DNA of 64,000 nucleotides from Paracoccus aminovorans (GCF_900005615.1 NZ_LN832559.1:2426001-2490000), one strand, 5' to 3'. Positions 27,201 through 35,848 are shown, numbered from the stretch's first letter. The notes: generated from the letters alone by a model not told the origin. A program made the numbers and translations.

Positions 27201-28603
27201 GCAGCTATCATGCCGAACTCTCGGCGCGAAACCAGCGCTTGCGCGTGCATTATCTGCTGGAACCGGGCTGGAAGGCCGATGCCGCCATTCAGGGGCTGGG
27301 CCGCACCAACCGGACCAATCAGGCGCAGCCGCCGTTGTTCCGGCCGATTGCCACCGATGTGAAAGCGGAGAAGCGCTTCCTCTCGACCATCGCCCGCCGC
27401 CTCGACACGCTGGGCGCGATCACACGCGGCCAGCGCCAGACCGGCGGCCAGGGGCTGTTCCGTCCCGAGGATAATCTGGAATCCGCCTATGCTCGCGATG
27501 CGTTGCGCCAGCTCTATCTGCTGATTGTGCGCGGCAAGGTCGAGGGCTGCTCGCTTGAACGGTTTGAATCCGCCACCGGCCTGAAGCTGATGGACAGCAA
27601 TGGTGTGAAGGACGAACTGCCGCCGATCACCACCTTCCTCAACCGCCTGCTGGCGCTGACCATCGAGTTGCAGGGCATCCTGTTCTCGGCCTTCGAGCAG
27701 CTTCTCCAGGCGCGGATCGACGGGGCCATTGCATCCGGCACATATGACATGGGGCTGGAAACGCTGAAGGCCGAAAGCTTCATCGTCACAGACCGGCAGG
27801 TGATCCACACCCATCCGGGCACCGGGGCAGAAACCCGGCTCCTGACGCTCACCGAGCGCAAACGCAATCAGCCGGTCACGCTCGATACAGCCCTGGCAGA
27901 ACTGGATGATCCCCGTGCAAGATTGCTCATCAACGAGCGATCCGGTCGTGCCGCTGTGCAGATCCCGACCACCAGCATCATGCTGGATGATGGTGAGATC
28001 GAACGGCGCGTGCGGCTGATCCGGCCCATGGAGGCGATGAACATTCCGGTGCGGGCGATGGGCGAGACCCATTGGCTTGAGGCCGACCGTGCCGCCTTCA
28101 CCGCGGCCTGGAAGGCGGAACTGGCCGAGGTGCCGGAATTCACTGACAGTATCCTGCATATGGTGACGGGGTTGCTTCTGCCGATCTGGAAACGCCTGCC
28201 GCAGGAATCCTCCCGCGTCTATCGCCTCCAGACCGACGAGGGCGAACGCATCATCGGTCGCCGGGTCTCGCCGGCTTGGGCTGCCAATGCCTCGACCAGT
28301 GGCGTCACCAGAAGCCTGACGCCGGATGCCGCCTATGCCGCGCTGATCGAAGGTCGCACGATCCTTGATCTCGCCGAGGGGCTGCAATTGCGCCGCGTCC
28401 GGGTCATGGGCGCTAACCGGATCGAACTGACCGGCTTTACTGACGCGATGCGCGACCGGCTGCGGGCCTATGGACTCTTCAGCGAGATCATCTCGTGGAA
28501 ACTGCGCTTCTTCGTGCCTGTCGATGCGACGGGACCGGCGATCACAGGCAAACTGCTTGACCGCTTCCCAGCCCTGCGCATCGGTGAGCGGGAGGCCGCA
28601 TAA
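24269..28603 (+). CDS. Fused DNA methyltransferase / strawberry-notch-type helicase
   Basis: 1444 residues. The N-terminal class I SAM-dependent N6-adenine methyltransferase has motif I LEPSAGTG (143-150) and motif IV NPPF (209-212). The helicase-like part has a P-loop GDGTGAGKGRQ near 495, DESH near 604, and a C-terminal region with FSDAGGTGRSYHAE and QGLGRTNRTNQ (about 1008-1018), as in strawberry-notch NTP hydrolases. Such fusions are carried by large conjugative elements and some phages. They may methylate or remodel incoming DNA, perhaps to evade restriction (inference). The stop overlaps the primase gene start, so they are coupled. Confidence 0.88.
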   Translation: MNMVFPVADPVTPLVAAPAILAAANLLLPHLERGQRVDAATLRGAMETAFGASDATGVWDWKLAYEACEVTTVLFLRKYGKALFRKAASPAARISVLAKIVALLPTQTRRSEESQTFQQFSTPLPLGLAALTAAAITPDDRVLEPSAGTGLLAILAQTIGGSLILNELAETRADLLAQLFPAFAVTRFDAAQIDDHLAPDGVPSVVLMNPPFSVMANVSGRVSDAAYRHVASALARLAPGGRLVTITGAGFGPEAPAWRDAFTRLQARGRVVFTAAVDGAVYAKHGTTIDTRLTVIDKLPAEDPASFPGSPGIAPDVATLIGWIEAHVPQRSPVSLPKTVVSASTTAPKTVRGYLARATAARPAAAPANDPEGVELAYETVDWTPPEGARLSDAIYEEYALQSLRIAGAQPHPTKLVQSAAMASVAPPKPSYRPMLPADIYARLSDAQLETVIYAGEAHADHLAGAWTVDEHFDNVSAAPEDATGSIRFRRGFMLGDGTGAGKGRQSAAIILDNWLRGRRKAIWISKSDKLIEDAQRDWSALGMERLLVTPLSRFPQGAKIALSEGVLFTTYATLRSDDRGEKVSRVKQIVEWLGSDFDGAIIFDESHSMQNAGGGKGERGDVAASQQGRAGLRLQHALPDARVVYVSATGATTVHNLAYAQRLGLWGGEDFPFQTRAEFVEAIEAGGVAAMEVLARDLRSLGLYTARSLSYDGVEYELIEHQLTDEQRHIYDSYAAAFAVIHGNLDAAMEAANITGSPDSGGATLNRQAKSAARSAFESTKQRFFGHLLTSMKTPTLIRSIDADLEAGHAAVIQIVSTGEALMERRLSEIPTEEWNDISVDVTPREYVGSYLQHSFPVQLYELFTDGEGNLSSRPVFRDGQPVECREAVARRDEMLEQLGSLPPVPGALDQIVQRFGTDMVAEVTGRSRRIVRKGGGASARLAVENRAPSANLAETSAFMDDGKRILVFSDAGGTGRSYHAELSARNQRLRVHYLLEPGWKADAAIQGLGRTNRTNQAQPPLFRPIATDVKAEKRFLSTIARRLDTLGAITRGQRQTGGQGLFRPEDNLESAYARDALRQLYLLIVRGKVEGCSLERFESATGLKLMDSNGVKDELPPITTFLNRLLALTIELQGILFSAFEQLLQARIDGAIASGTYDMGLETLKAESFIVTDRQVIHTHPGTGAETRLLTLTERKRNQPVTLDTALAELDDPRARLLINERSGRAAVQIPTTSIMLDDGEIERRVRLIRPMEAMNIPVRAMGETHWLEADRAAFTAAWKAELAEVPEFTDSILHMVTGLLLPIWKRLPQESSRVYRLQTDEGERIIGRRVSPAWAANASTSGVTRSLTPDAAYAALIEGRTILDLAEGLQLRRVRVMGANRIELTGFTDAMRDRLRAYGLFSEIISWKLRFFVPVDATGPAITGKLLDRFPALRIGEREAA

Positions 28604-29640
28604 TGGCGCGTCTCAACGCTTCCGAACTGGCGCAGCGTCTCGGCCGGCAGGCCGAGGCGGTGTGCCGCCACTATCTGTCGAATGGGCGCAAACAGGGTAA
28701 TTACTGGCAGGTTGGCGATGTCCGAAACACCGCTGGCCGCTCGATGTTCGTCCGGCTGCACGACAGCGTGAAAGGCATTGCCGGTAAATGGCAGGACTCG
28801 GCCACGGGGGAATATGGCGATCTGCTGGACGTGATCCGCGACTCGCTCGGTCTGATCGACTTCGCAGACGTTGCCGAAGAAGCCCGGCGCTTCCTCAGCC
28901 TGCCGCATCCTGAACCGCAGCCACCATCCCGTCAGTCCCGAACGCCAGCACCATCGGGATCATCCGAGGCCGCACGCCGCCTCTGGCGCATGACGCAGCC
29001 GCTGATCGGCAGTACCGCAGAAGCGTATTTACGCGGACGCGGCATTGCGGATTTACGCCAAACCGCAAATCTGCGCTTCCACCCCAATTGCTACTGGCGG
29101 CCCGAGGACGATGGCCCGACGCAAGCATGGCCCGCCATGATCGCCGCCGTCACCGACCTCGATGGCAGGATCACCGGCGCACACCGCACATGGCTGGCCC
29201 CGGACGGTTCCGGCAAGGCACCTGTCGATCCGCCGAGGAAGGCAATGGGCGACCTGCTCGGACATGCAGTGCGTTTCGGTGATGCGCAGGATGTCATGGC
29301 AGCAGGGGAAGGCATCGAAACCATCCTGTCGCTGCGTCAGGCTCTGCCCACCATGCCGATGGTTTCCGCACTCTCGGCCGGACACCTCGCGGCCATGCTG
29401 TTCCCGCCGCAACTGCGCAGGCTCTATATCGTCCGCGACAACGATCCGGCAGGTGACAGCGCCCGCGATAGCCTGGTGGACCGGGCGCACAAGGCCGGGA
29501 TCGAGGCCATCACGCTCTCGCCCATGTTGGGGGACTTCAACGAAGATCTCGCAACTTACGGGCTGGATGCCGTTCGGGCAGAGATCCGGGTGCAAATCGC
29601 TCCCGAGGACGTCAGCCGCTTCATGGCTTCAAGTGCATAG
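28603..29640 (+). CDS. Toprim-domain primase-like protein
   Basis: 345 residues. The N-terminal part reads LAQRLGRQAEAVCRHYLSNG and a GKWQDSATGEYGDLLD segment, the CHC2-like/DUF7146 region of plasmid primases. The C-terminal Toprim domain has the catalytic E in VMAAGEGIETILSLRQ (near 235) and the D-x-D-like motif in LYIVRDNDPAGDSA (near 278). It may prime the complementary strand after transfer or act in element replication. The gene begins on the last base of the previous stop codon (TAATG). Confidence 0.87.
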   Translation: MARLNASELAQRLGRQAEAVCRHYLSNGRKQGNYWQVGDVRNTAGRSMFVRLHDSVKGIAGKWQDSATGEYGDLLDVIRDSLGLIDFADVAEEARRFLSLPHPEPQPPSRQSRTPAPSGSSEAARRLWRMTQPLIGSTAEAYLRGRGIADLRQTANLRFHPNCYWRPEDDGPTQAWPAMIAAVTDLDGRITGAHRTWLAPDGSGKAPVDPPRKAMGDLLGHAVRFGDAQDVMAAGEGIETILSLRQALPTMPMVSALSAGHLAAMLFPPQLRRLYIVRDNDPAGDSARDSLVDRAHKAGIEAITLSPMLGDFNEDLATYGLDAVRAEIRVQIAPEDVSRFMASSA

Positions 29641-29947
29641 CCGGTACGGGGCCGTGATCGGGCCGTTCCGATCCTGTCATGCGCATTGGCTGCATCCTGT
29701 CATCAGCAGAGGACCGCGCCTTGGCCTTCCGAGAGGGCGATCGGCCCACAAACGCTCCGGTCAGGCAATGGCGGCGCCCGACTGATTTCCGTCGGCGGGC
29801 AAGCCCGCCTTTACAGCGCGAAACAAATCAGCCGGGCTTTGCCATCAAGGCACTCGCCAGAGGCTCGCGCTGCCAGACCGGAGCGCCCGTGGGCTTTCGT
29901 CGCCATGAAGGCCGCGACGGTCGCGGTCCAACTGACGGAAGCATCCC
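29641..29947. other. Gene-free stretch
   Basis: 307 bp between the primase gene and the DUF2493 gene. Both strands carry only short open frames without ribosome sites. A GCGGGCAAGCCCGC hairpin lies near 29796. I see nothing else. Confidence 0.4.
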
Positions 29948-30874
29948 ATGTACGCGCACGACGATTTCGAACCCGATCACAGCACGTCCCCGACCGGCCA
30001 CGCCATCGAAGAACTCGAACTCTACGGCTACCGCCCCTCCGAAGACGAGGCCGATCCCCGGATCACACCCGAAGATCACGTCATCCAGGGCGCAGTCTCC
30101 GACATCTTCGACGCCCTGATTTCCACCATGGCCGACACCAGCCTCGATTTCGACCTCGACGAGATCATGTGGTCCACCGTCAACACCTTCCACCGCGCCG
30201 CCCTGCGGATCGAGACCAAACTCGACGATAACGAGCAGGCACAGAAGCGCCTTCAGCGCGAACAGGACGGCAGCGAGGTCAAATCCGTCCAGCTCGAAAC
30301 CCTGATCGGCGCAGGCCAAAGCCTGATCGAGCGCCGCGACAGCATGGAGACCTTCCGCGATACCGCCGCCGACATCTATCTGCGCACCACCGGAACGCCC
30401 TGGTCGCAACGCTCCGGCTCACGTGTCAACCATCGCCAGATAACCTCGGCCATGATCGACAGCCGCGACTTCATCGCCGCAAAACGCCGGGCCGACAACG
30501 AGGTGCTGCTGCCCGCCGGACCAAAGATCGCCTTCTCGGGCGGTGACACCACCGATCACCGGACGATCTGGGCCAAGCTCGATCAGGTCCACGCCAAGCA
30601 CCCAGACATGGTGCTGATGCACGGCGGATCGCCCAAGGGCGCGGAACGCATTGCGGCCACCTGGGCCAATAACCGCAAGGTCGCACAGGTCGCTTTCAAA
30701 CCCGACTGGGCAAAACATGCAAAGGCAGCACCCTTCAAGCGCAACGACCAGATGCTCTCCATCATGCCGATCGGGGTCATCATCTTCCCCGGCACGGGCA
30801 TTCAGGACAACCTGGCCGACAAGGCCCGCAAGATGGGCATCCCGGTCTATCGCTTCGGGGCCGGCAGCGCGTGA
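29948..30874 (+). CDS. DUF2493 SLOG-family protein (YspA-like)
   Basis: 308 residues. The N-terminal ~150 residues are acidic and helical. The C-terminal half is the DUF2493/SLOG Rossmann-like domain: KIAFSGGDTTDHRTIWAKLD, then MVLMHGGSPKGAERIAATWA and GVIIFPGTGIQDNLADKARK. SLOG domains bind nucleotides or nucleotide-derived ligands. The protein is a standing part of alphaproteobacterial plasmids and integrative elements, with unknown role. A GGAAG site precedes the ATG. Confidence 0.88.
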   Translation: MYAHDDFEPDHSTSPTGHAIEELELYGYRPSEDEADPRITPEDHVIQGAVSDIFDALISTMADTSLDFDLDEIMWSTVNTFHRAALRIETKLDDNEQAQKRLQREQDGSEVKSVQLETLIGAGQSLIERRDSMETFRDTAADIYLRTTGTPWSQRSGSRVNHRQITSAMIDSRDFIAAKRRADNEVLLPAGPKIAFSGGDTTDHRTIWAKLDQVHAKHPDMVLMHGGSPKGAERIAATWANNRKVAQVAFKPDWAKHAKAAPFKRNDQMLSIMPIGVIIFPGTGIQDNLADKARKMGIPVYRFGAGSA

Positions 30875-31025
30875 GCGCTGCCTTCCCACCTCATCATGAG
30901 CATGACGACAGCGTCCGCCGATCATTCCGTGTCGCCTGGACAGGCATATTCATGCTATATGTCGCAGTGCGCCGTGGTGGTGGTGGAAGGCGCAACCGTC
31001 CAACCTTTTGCACGGAGACACCACC

Positions 31026-31466
31026 ATGATCGTTCTCGGAATCCTCGTTTCCATCGCAGCCATCGGCACCATGTGCTGGCTGCTGTTCAATCTCGCCGTA
31101 TTCGCCTTGCCGTTCTTCATCGGCCTGAATGCAGGCACCTGGGCCTATGGCACGGGAGCTGGCTGGCTCGGCGGCATCGTGGTCGGTCTTCTCGCCGCCG
31201 GTCTGACACTGGCGGTCGGTCAGGGCCTGCTCATGCTGATCCGCCCGATCTGGGCGCGTTTGCTGATCGCTCTGGCCTTCGTCGCTCCGGCGGGTATGGC
31301 CGGATTCTATGCCACGCTCGGTATCGTAAAGCACATGATGCCGTCTGAGACATGGCAGCTCATCTTCTCGGTGATCGGGGCGATAGCGGTGGGCGTGACA
31401 GCGTTCCTGCGAGTTGCGGGCATGGCGGCAACCGGTCCAGCGGACGGGAACCTTGCACGCACCTGA
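31026..31466 (+). CDS. Small integral membrane protein
   Basis: 146 residues from MIVLGILVSIAAIGTMCWLL; an upstream ATG at 31008 is less likely, because GGAGA sits 9 bases before 31026. About four membrane segments are visible (roughly 1-35, 45-75, 80-105, 115-135). No family recognised. It might be a surface or conjugation-accessory protein. It stands alone, with about 150 bp before and 570 bp after it. Confidence 0.65.
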   Translation: MIVLGILVSIAAIGTMCWLLFNLAVFALPFFIGLNAGTWAYGTGAGWLGGIVVGLLAAGLTLAVGQGLLMLIRPIWARLLIALAFVAPAGMAGFYATLGIVKHMMPSETWQLIFSVIGAIAVGVTAFLRVAGMAATGPADGNLART

Positions 31467-32036
31467 ACCGCAATGATCCGTGGATGGCGACCAGAAGCGG
31501 ATGCGGATCATCTTCCATCTTCGTCAGGAAAATGGTGGCAGACACCGGGCAAGCATCGGAGCAGCGTGAGGCACAGACGAGGCCCATAGGAGCGCGAAAC
31601 GGTCAGCGCCAGCGTTTTTGGTCTGACCAGAACCCGGTTGGGGGCAATGCCGGTAGAACAGGCCGGGAAGAAAGATGTGCATAGCCTGAGATGGCGGGGT
31701 GACAAAAAGGCCGGTGTTACCGGTCAGGTCATCCTGATCGGACCTCAAGGTTGCCACCGTCTCCGTTCAGCCCCCGTGTCTCAACCGCTCCAAACGGCCT
31801 CTTCAATGGCCTGATCTGGCCGAAGAACAGCGCGATGCGCTTCGACCGCTTTAGCGCAACAGCGTCGTCACAACTTTCTTCCCCTGACGGCAGAGCCGCC
31901 ATTCCGCGCGGAACAAGAAAGTTTCTCCTGTGCTGTCCAGCCCCCAAAGGGGGTGCGCCAGCGTTCGTCTCCGGCCGGTCGATCGCCATAGAGGCCGCAA
32001 TGGTGCGGGCTCGGAAACGGAAAACGGAGACTTAAA
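31467..32036. other. Gene-free stretch before the DUF736 gene
   Basis: 570 bp with no reading frame that shows a start site and family motifs. It probably holds the promoter and leader of the DUF736 gene, a family usually expressed at high level. A GGTGTTACCGGTCAGGTCATCC region and a short inverted CCCCAAAGGGGG (31950-31961) are visible. Confidence 0.4.
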
Positions 32037-32363
32037 ATGGCAACCATCGGCACCTTCAAGAAGACCGGCTCGAACGAATTCACCGGCGAAATCGTCACCC
32101 TCAGCGTCCAGGCCAAGGGCGTGCGCATCGTTCCCGACCTGCGCGCCACCGGCGAGAACGCCCCCAGCCACCGGGTTCTGGTCGGCCGCGCAGAGATCGG
32201 CGCCGCCTGGTCCAAGCGCTCCAACGAGGGCCGCGACTATCTGGGCCTCAAGCTGGATGATCCGAGCTTCAACGCCCCGATCTACGCCAACCTCTTCGAT
32301 GACGAAGAAGGCGAAACCTTCTCCCTCATCTGGTCCCGCCCCAACGGTCGCCGCGGCGACTAA
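32037..32363 (+). CDS. DUF736 protein
   Basis: 108 residues, starting MATIGTFKKTGSNEFTGEIV, with V-R-I-V-P-D-L, R-V-L-V-G-R-A-E-I-G-A-A-W-S-K-R-S and YLGLKLDDPSFNAPIYANLF. This is a textbook member of DUF736, a small protein found on nearly every alphaproteobacterial conjugative plasmid or integrative element. Function unknown. A GGAG site precedes it and a perfect terminator follows. Confidence 0.93.
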   Translation: MATIGTFKKTGSNEFTGEIVTLSVQAKGVRIVPDLRATGENAPSHRVLVGRAEIGAAWSKRSNEGRDYLGLKLDDPSFNAPIYANLFDDEEGETFSLIWSRPNGRRGD

Positions 32364-32373
32364 GGCGCGGCAC

Positions 32374-32403
32374 AAAGGCCCCGACCGCAAGGTCGGGGCC
32401 TTT
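32374..32403 (+). terminator. Rho-independent terminator after the DUF736 gene
   Basis: A perfect 13-bp stem AAAGGCCCCGACC/GGTCGGGGCCTTT with a GCAA tetraloop and T-rich trailing arm. It ends transcription 10 bases after the DUF736 stop and could work in both directions. Confidence 0.9.
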
Positions 32404-32588
32404 CTCATGCCCGCGCAAAAATCGTCACGCCCACCGCCACCGCTCCAACACCGACCCGAATCACTCGCTTCGGCCTGCATTCGTCAAAATGCCTCAAACG
32501 TCGATTCTGGCTCGCCATTACAGGGAACTCCGACTATTATAGCCGTAGTTCTGGCGTGACGGTTGGTGCCGGTGGGAGGTGATCATGC

Positions 32589-32840
32589 ATGATCACCGCC
32601 CGACAAACACGGGCCGCGCGCGCATTACTGGGTTGGACACAGGAGATGCTCGCTGACAAGGCCAAGGTATCGCTGACCGCGCTAAAACGCATGGAATCCG
32701 CGACAGGCCTTCGTGTGTTTGAAAGCACGAGCGACCAAGTGCGCAGAGCCCTGGAAACAGAAGGCATCGCCTTCATCAACTCCGGGCGAAATGAGGGGGT
32801 GATGATCGTCGATGGGAATGAACAAGCTTTTCGAAAATAG
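32589..32840 (+). CDS. Small Xre-type HTH regulator
   Basis: 83 residues. The helix-turn-helix covers about 5-60: A-R-A-L-L-G-W-T-Q-E-M-L-A-D-K-A-K-V-S-L-T-A-L-K-R-M-E. The C-terminus IAFINSGRNEGVMIVDG is the usual tail of these one-domain plasmid regulators (G-I-x-F-I in place). GGGAGGTGATC lies just upstream. It opens the regulator/replication block (32.6-35.9 kb) and probably represses backbone transcription. Confidence 0.85.
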   Translation: MITARQTRAARALLGWTQEMLADKAKVSLTALKRMESATGLRVFESTSDQVRRALETEGIAFINSGRNEGVMIVDGNEQAFRK

Positions 32841-32939
32841 TACCCGTTGCCACGGCTATACTTCCTACATAGTGACGCTTAACGGTCACATCGGCCATGT
32901 ACAACCCAAACCAAAACTTCGACTCCCTTAAAGAGCACA

Positions 32940-33215
32940 GTGGCGCTCTCGATGCTCAAAATTGACTATCTCGATCAGGCTCCAGATGGCCTGTCCCTCA
33001 CCGACTACGATCGGCAGCATATCAAGCTCTATATGAGGTTGCTTGATGCGGAAACCGACGGTGCAACCTGGCAGGAAGCCGTTGAGATTCTGTTCGGGAT
33101 TTGCCCAAAGACCGAGCCTGAACGCGCACGACGCGTCCATGACAGCCATCTTGCGCGCGCGCACTGGATGACTGAACACGGCTACCGGCAGCTTAGGCGC
33201 GGCCGCCCTCACTGA
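32940..33215 (+). CDS. DUF2285-type protein, short
   Basis: About 91 residues from a GTG at 32940 (AAAGAG 6 bases upstream), or 87 from the ATG at 32952. The core LSLTDYDRQHIKLYMRLLDA, then E-T-D-G-A-T-W-Q-E-A and ARAHWMTEHGYRQL, is the DUF2285 pattern of alphaproteobacterial element regulators. It probably acts as a DNA-binding protein. Homologues are found in the same block as the longer DUF2285 gene that follows. Confidence 0.78.
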   Translation: MALSMLKIDYLDQAPDGLSLTDYDRQHIKLYMRLLDAETDGATWQEAVEILFGICPKTEPERARRVHDSHLARAHWMTEHGYRQLRRGRPH

Positions 33216-33324
33216 GGTGTTGCGCCGCGGGCTACACCCGTTGCGTCCCGAAGCCTTCCCAACAAATTGAATCCCCGGAATCAATTCAGCCTGTGCGCAT
33301 ATTCGCTACACGGGGAGGATCATC

Positions 33325-34096
33325 ATGACGCCCGATACAACAGAATGGCGATCATCGACTCCATACGACTATATGGACAATGCCGATGTAGATGCTCTCG
33401 CTTGGGAATGCTTACGCCGAAATCTGGAATACCAGCGTGACTATGCAGACAGCATAAATGCGCCCCTGATCCTGGGCAACGAAACCGAAGCGATCGGTAA
33501 TCGCTGGGGTCTTCGATTTCCCCGCCCAGCCAAGTCTGACCGCCATTCAACAACCAGTCTTCTGGACGCCGGAAACCGACACCAGCATACTGCATCTCGG
33601 ACCTGCGCCGACGCTGGCGCAAACCAGTCCGGTTGTTCTCGGGGATCTTGACGCCGAGCTTCGCCAAGCCTCGACTGAAGGTCTCCATATCTCGCTGTTC
33701 ACTGAAAGCGGCCGTCTGCATCTGATCGCACTAACCGGACTCGGACCACGTCAGCCGATCGCCGCAATCATACCCATTGACGCCCATAGTCTCGATCGCA
33801 TCCAGGCCCTCACGCGCATGTGGCGACGGCTGCATGGGCTGTCCGTGCCTCAGGATACCCGCATGACAGCTCAACAACGACGTCGCCTCAAGAACATGCT
33901 GCGCGCTGTCGATGGCCGCTTGAACGACGCAGAATATCGCGAAATCGCCGAAGTGATTTTCGGCGTTGAACGAGTCTCTGCCGATCCTTGGAAAACCTCG
34001 GCGCTCCGCGACGTCGTGCTTGATCTGGTGAAGGACGGTTTCGCGATGATCAATGGCGGCTATCGCAAGCTGCTTCGCCACCGCCGCCGTTCGTAG
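33325..34096 (+). pseudogene. Two-domain DUF6499/DUF2285 regulator with a +1 frameshift
   Basis: The start reads TEWRSSTPYDYMDNADVDAL then AWECLRRNLEYQRDYA, typical of the N-terminal domain. The frame is right up to RWGLRFP, then the correct continuation is one frame over: QPSLTAIQQPVFWTPETDTS and so on. It runs uninterrupted through the DUF2285 domain (DTRMTAQQRRRLKNMLRAVD ... DGFAMINGGYRKLLRHRRRS) to the stop at 34096. The shift maps to the CCCC run at 33520-33523; removing one C restores a 257-codon gene. It may be a real inactivating mutation, a phase-variable tract or a base-call error. GGGGAGG precedes the ATG. Confidence 0.85.
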
Positions 34097-34231
34097 CCGG
34101 CGACCCCACCAAGGGTGTGCGATTTTAGCCCCCTCAAGTTCCCACTCCCTCCTGCCGATTCTTCTTCGCCATCGTGGCCTTCGTTCGCCGCTGATCACCA
34201 GCGGCCCCCCGCGAAAGCCACGGAGGCCACC

Positions 34232-34513
34232 ATGACCACCCATATCGCGACGTTGCCGCCGCGCTTCCTGCGCACCAAGGAAGCCGCTGCCTTCCTGAGC
34301 CTGTCCGCCCGAACACTCGAAAAGCACCGTACCTATGGTACAGGGCCAGCCTATCGCAAGCTCGGAGGCCGCGTCGTCTATTCGATCGACGAGCTCGAAG
34401 CCTGGGCCGAGCGTGGGGTTGTCACCTCAACCTCCGACCCTCGCGGCAGTGTTCTCCCCGCTAAACGACAGGCCCAGCCCACAGCGGCTCTCGCCGGTCG
34501 TAACGCCCGCTGA
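34232..34513 (+). CDS. AlpA/excisionase-like HTH protein
   Basis: 93 residues. The helix-turn-helix of the MerR/HTH_17 type occupies about 10-60: FLRTKEAAAFLSLSARTLEK, then H-R-T-Y-G-T-G-P-A-Y-R-K-L-G-G-R-V-V-Y. The tail is disordered and basic. Proteins of this type regulate integrases or act as excision factors. GGAGG lies 6 bases before the ATG. It sits directly upstream of repA with 17 bases between, so it may be co-transcribed with it. Confidence 0.85.
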   Translation: MTTHIATLPPRFLRTKEAAAFLSLSARTLEKHRTYGTGPAYRKLGGRVVYSIDELEAWAERGVVTSTSDPRGSVLPAKRQAQPTAALAGRNAR

Positions 34514-34530
34514 TTGCTGCGGTCCCTCCA

Positions 34531-35691
34531 ATGACGGCGCGACATCACCCCTCTCCGGAGCGCGGACAGCTGGATCTGTTCCACGCGCTCCCCGGTGACT
34601 TCGCTCCACGCGACGCGCAGGATCTCATGGCCTATCCGTTTTTCTCCCTCTCGAAGACCCACCGCACCGCGCCTATCAACTTCGTTTCGGGCGACGTGTT
34701 GATCCGCGTCGAGGCGGTGCCCGATCATGGCATGGCCACGATATGGGACGCCGACATCCTGATCTGGGCCGCCAGCCAGATCGTCGAGGCGCGCGACAAA
34801 GGTCTGCGCACCTCCCGCCTCATGGCCACGACCCCCTATGAAATCCTGAACTTCATAGGCCGCGGCGTCTCCGTACGCGACTATCAGCGCCTCAAGGCGG
34901 CGCTGGATCGTCTTCAGTCCACCACGGTCGCCACGACGATCCGCCAACCAGCCGAGGGCCGCCGCCATCGCTTCTCATGGATCAACGAATGGCAGGAGCG
35001 CACCGATCGCTCAGGTAAGCCAGCCGGGCTCGAATTGATACTGCCGGACTGGTTCTATCGCGCCGTCCTCGACGATGCGCTCGTCCTGACCATTGACCGG
35101 ACCTATTTCGGCCTCACAGGCGGCCTCGACCGCTGGCTCTACCGCATCGTGCGCAAACATGGCGGCAAGCAGCGCAACGGCTGGCGCTTCGACTTCCGCC
35201 ACCTCTACCAGAAATCTGGCAGCCTCTCGCCCTTCAAGCGCTTCGCCTTCGAGTTGCGCGACATCGTCCGACGCCAGCCGTTGCCCGGCTACATACTGTT
35301 CCTTGAGGTCGAAATCGGCGGCAGACTCCTGCTCGCCTTCGAACCCGCGCCACCCTGTGGACAACCTGTGGATAGCGTCGTGCTATCAGGAACCCGGCCT
35401 ATCGTGCCATCGGGAACCGGAGGCTCGTGCTATCGGGAACCCAAACAGGGTATAAGCTCTAGGAATAAAAGACGAAATTGCGCCCCTAACTTAGAGTCTA
35501 ACAAAGAGTCTAACTTTGAAGAGCGCGCGCGCGATGTGGAAAACATCACCAGCGGCGGCGGTGAGGTCGAAAGACCTCGCCTTGAAAACACGACATCTGT
35601 TCCGGCTTTCCGAAAATCAGGTTCTACGGCCACCTTTTCTTCTGGCCCTCCGCAACTCTCCTTCGGCAATGAGCCGGGAGGTGCAGAATGA
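34531..35691 (+). CDS. repA: Replication initiator RepA (plasmid type)
   Basis: 386 residues with the RepA initiator landmarks [84 protein letters not shown] and [20 protein letters not shown]. This family initiates replication of plasmids and Tn4371-like integrative elements, which replicate briefly after excision. The last ~110 codons are low in conservation, and the DNA there contains DnaA-box-like and iteron-like repeats (35356-35440) plus an AT-rich patch, so the origin may lie inside the gene. The stop overlaps the parA start (ATGA). No strong ribosome site is seen. Confidence 0.9.
   Translation: MTARHHPSPERGQLDLFHALPGDFAPRDAQDLMAYPFFSLSKTHRTAPINFVSGDVLIRVEAVPDHGMATIWDADILIWAASQIVEARDKGLRTSRLMATTPYEILNFIGRGVSVRDYQRLKAALDRLQSTTVATTIRQPAEGRRHRFSWINEWQERTDRSGKPAGLELILPDWFYRAVLDDALVLTIDRTYFGLTGGLDRWLYRIVRKHGGKQRNGWRFDFRHLYQKSGSLSPFKRFAFELRDIVRRQPLPGYILFLEVEIGGRLLLAFEPAPPCGQPVDSVVLSGTRPIVPSGTGGSCYREPKQGISSRNKRRNCAPNLESNKESNFEERARDVENITSGGGEVERPRLENTTSVPAFRKSGSTATFSSGPPQLSFGNEPGGAE
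35356..35440 (+). repeat. Probable replication origin: DnaA boxes and three iterons
   Basis: Two DnaA-box-like 9-mers, TGTGGACAA (35356-35364) and TGTGGATAG (35367-35375), each differ by one base from the consensus complement TGTGGATAA. They are followed by three 16-bp direct repeats, TCGTGCTATCAGGAAC at 35378, TCGTGCCATCGGGAAC at 35402 and TCGTGCTATCGGGAAC at 35425, spaced 24 and 23 bp. A/T-rich DNA with a duplicated GAGTCTAAC follows at about 35448-35520. Origin function is inference from this arrangement. Confidence 0.6.
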
Positions 35692-35848
35692 TTGTCGCCC
35701 TCCTCAACCAGAAGGGCGGCGTCGGCAAGACGACGCTTGCCCTGCACCTGGCCGGTCAATGGGCGCGCGAGGGCAGACGCGTCATCCTGATCGATGCCGA
35801 TCCTCAAGGCTCGGCGCTCGACTGGTCGCAGCAGCGCAGCCGCGAGGG
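35688..35848 (+). pseudogene. parA: parA, N-terminal remnant cut by IS21 copy B
   Basis: 54 codons of a ParA partition ATPase survive: [16 protein letters not shown] (deviant Walker A) and [19 protein letters not shown] (Walker A' and first strand). Full-length homologues have about 210-220 residues. The frame enters the IS21 left end at 35849. The start overlaps the repA stop, with a GGGAGG site upstream. ParA stabilises excised or replicating copies. The remaining part is absent from this window, because the sequence beyond the IS is trbE. Confidence 0.9.

Noticed and set aside
26468..28387. 639-codon open frame opposite the methylase-helicase gene
   Set aside because: Antisense to conserved helicase motifs; no start site, no recognisable domain.
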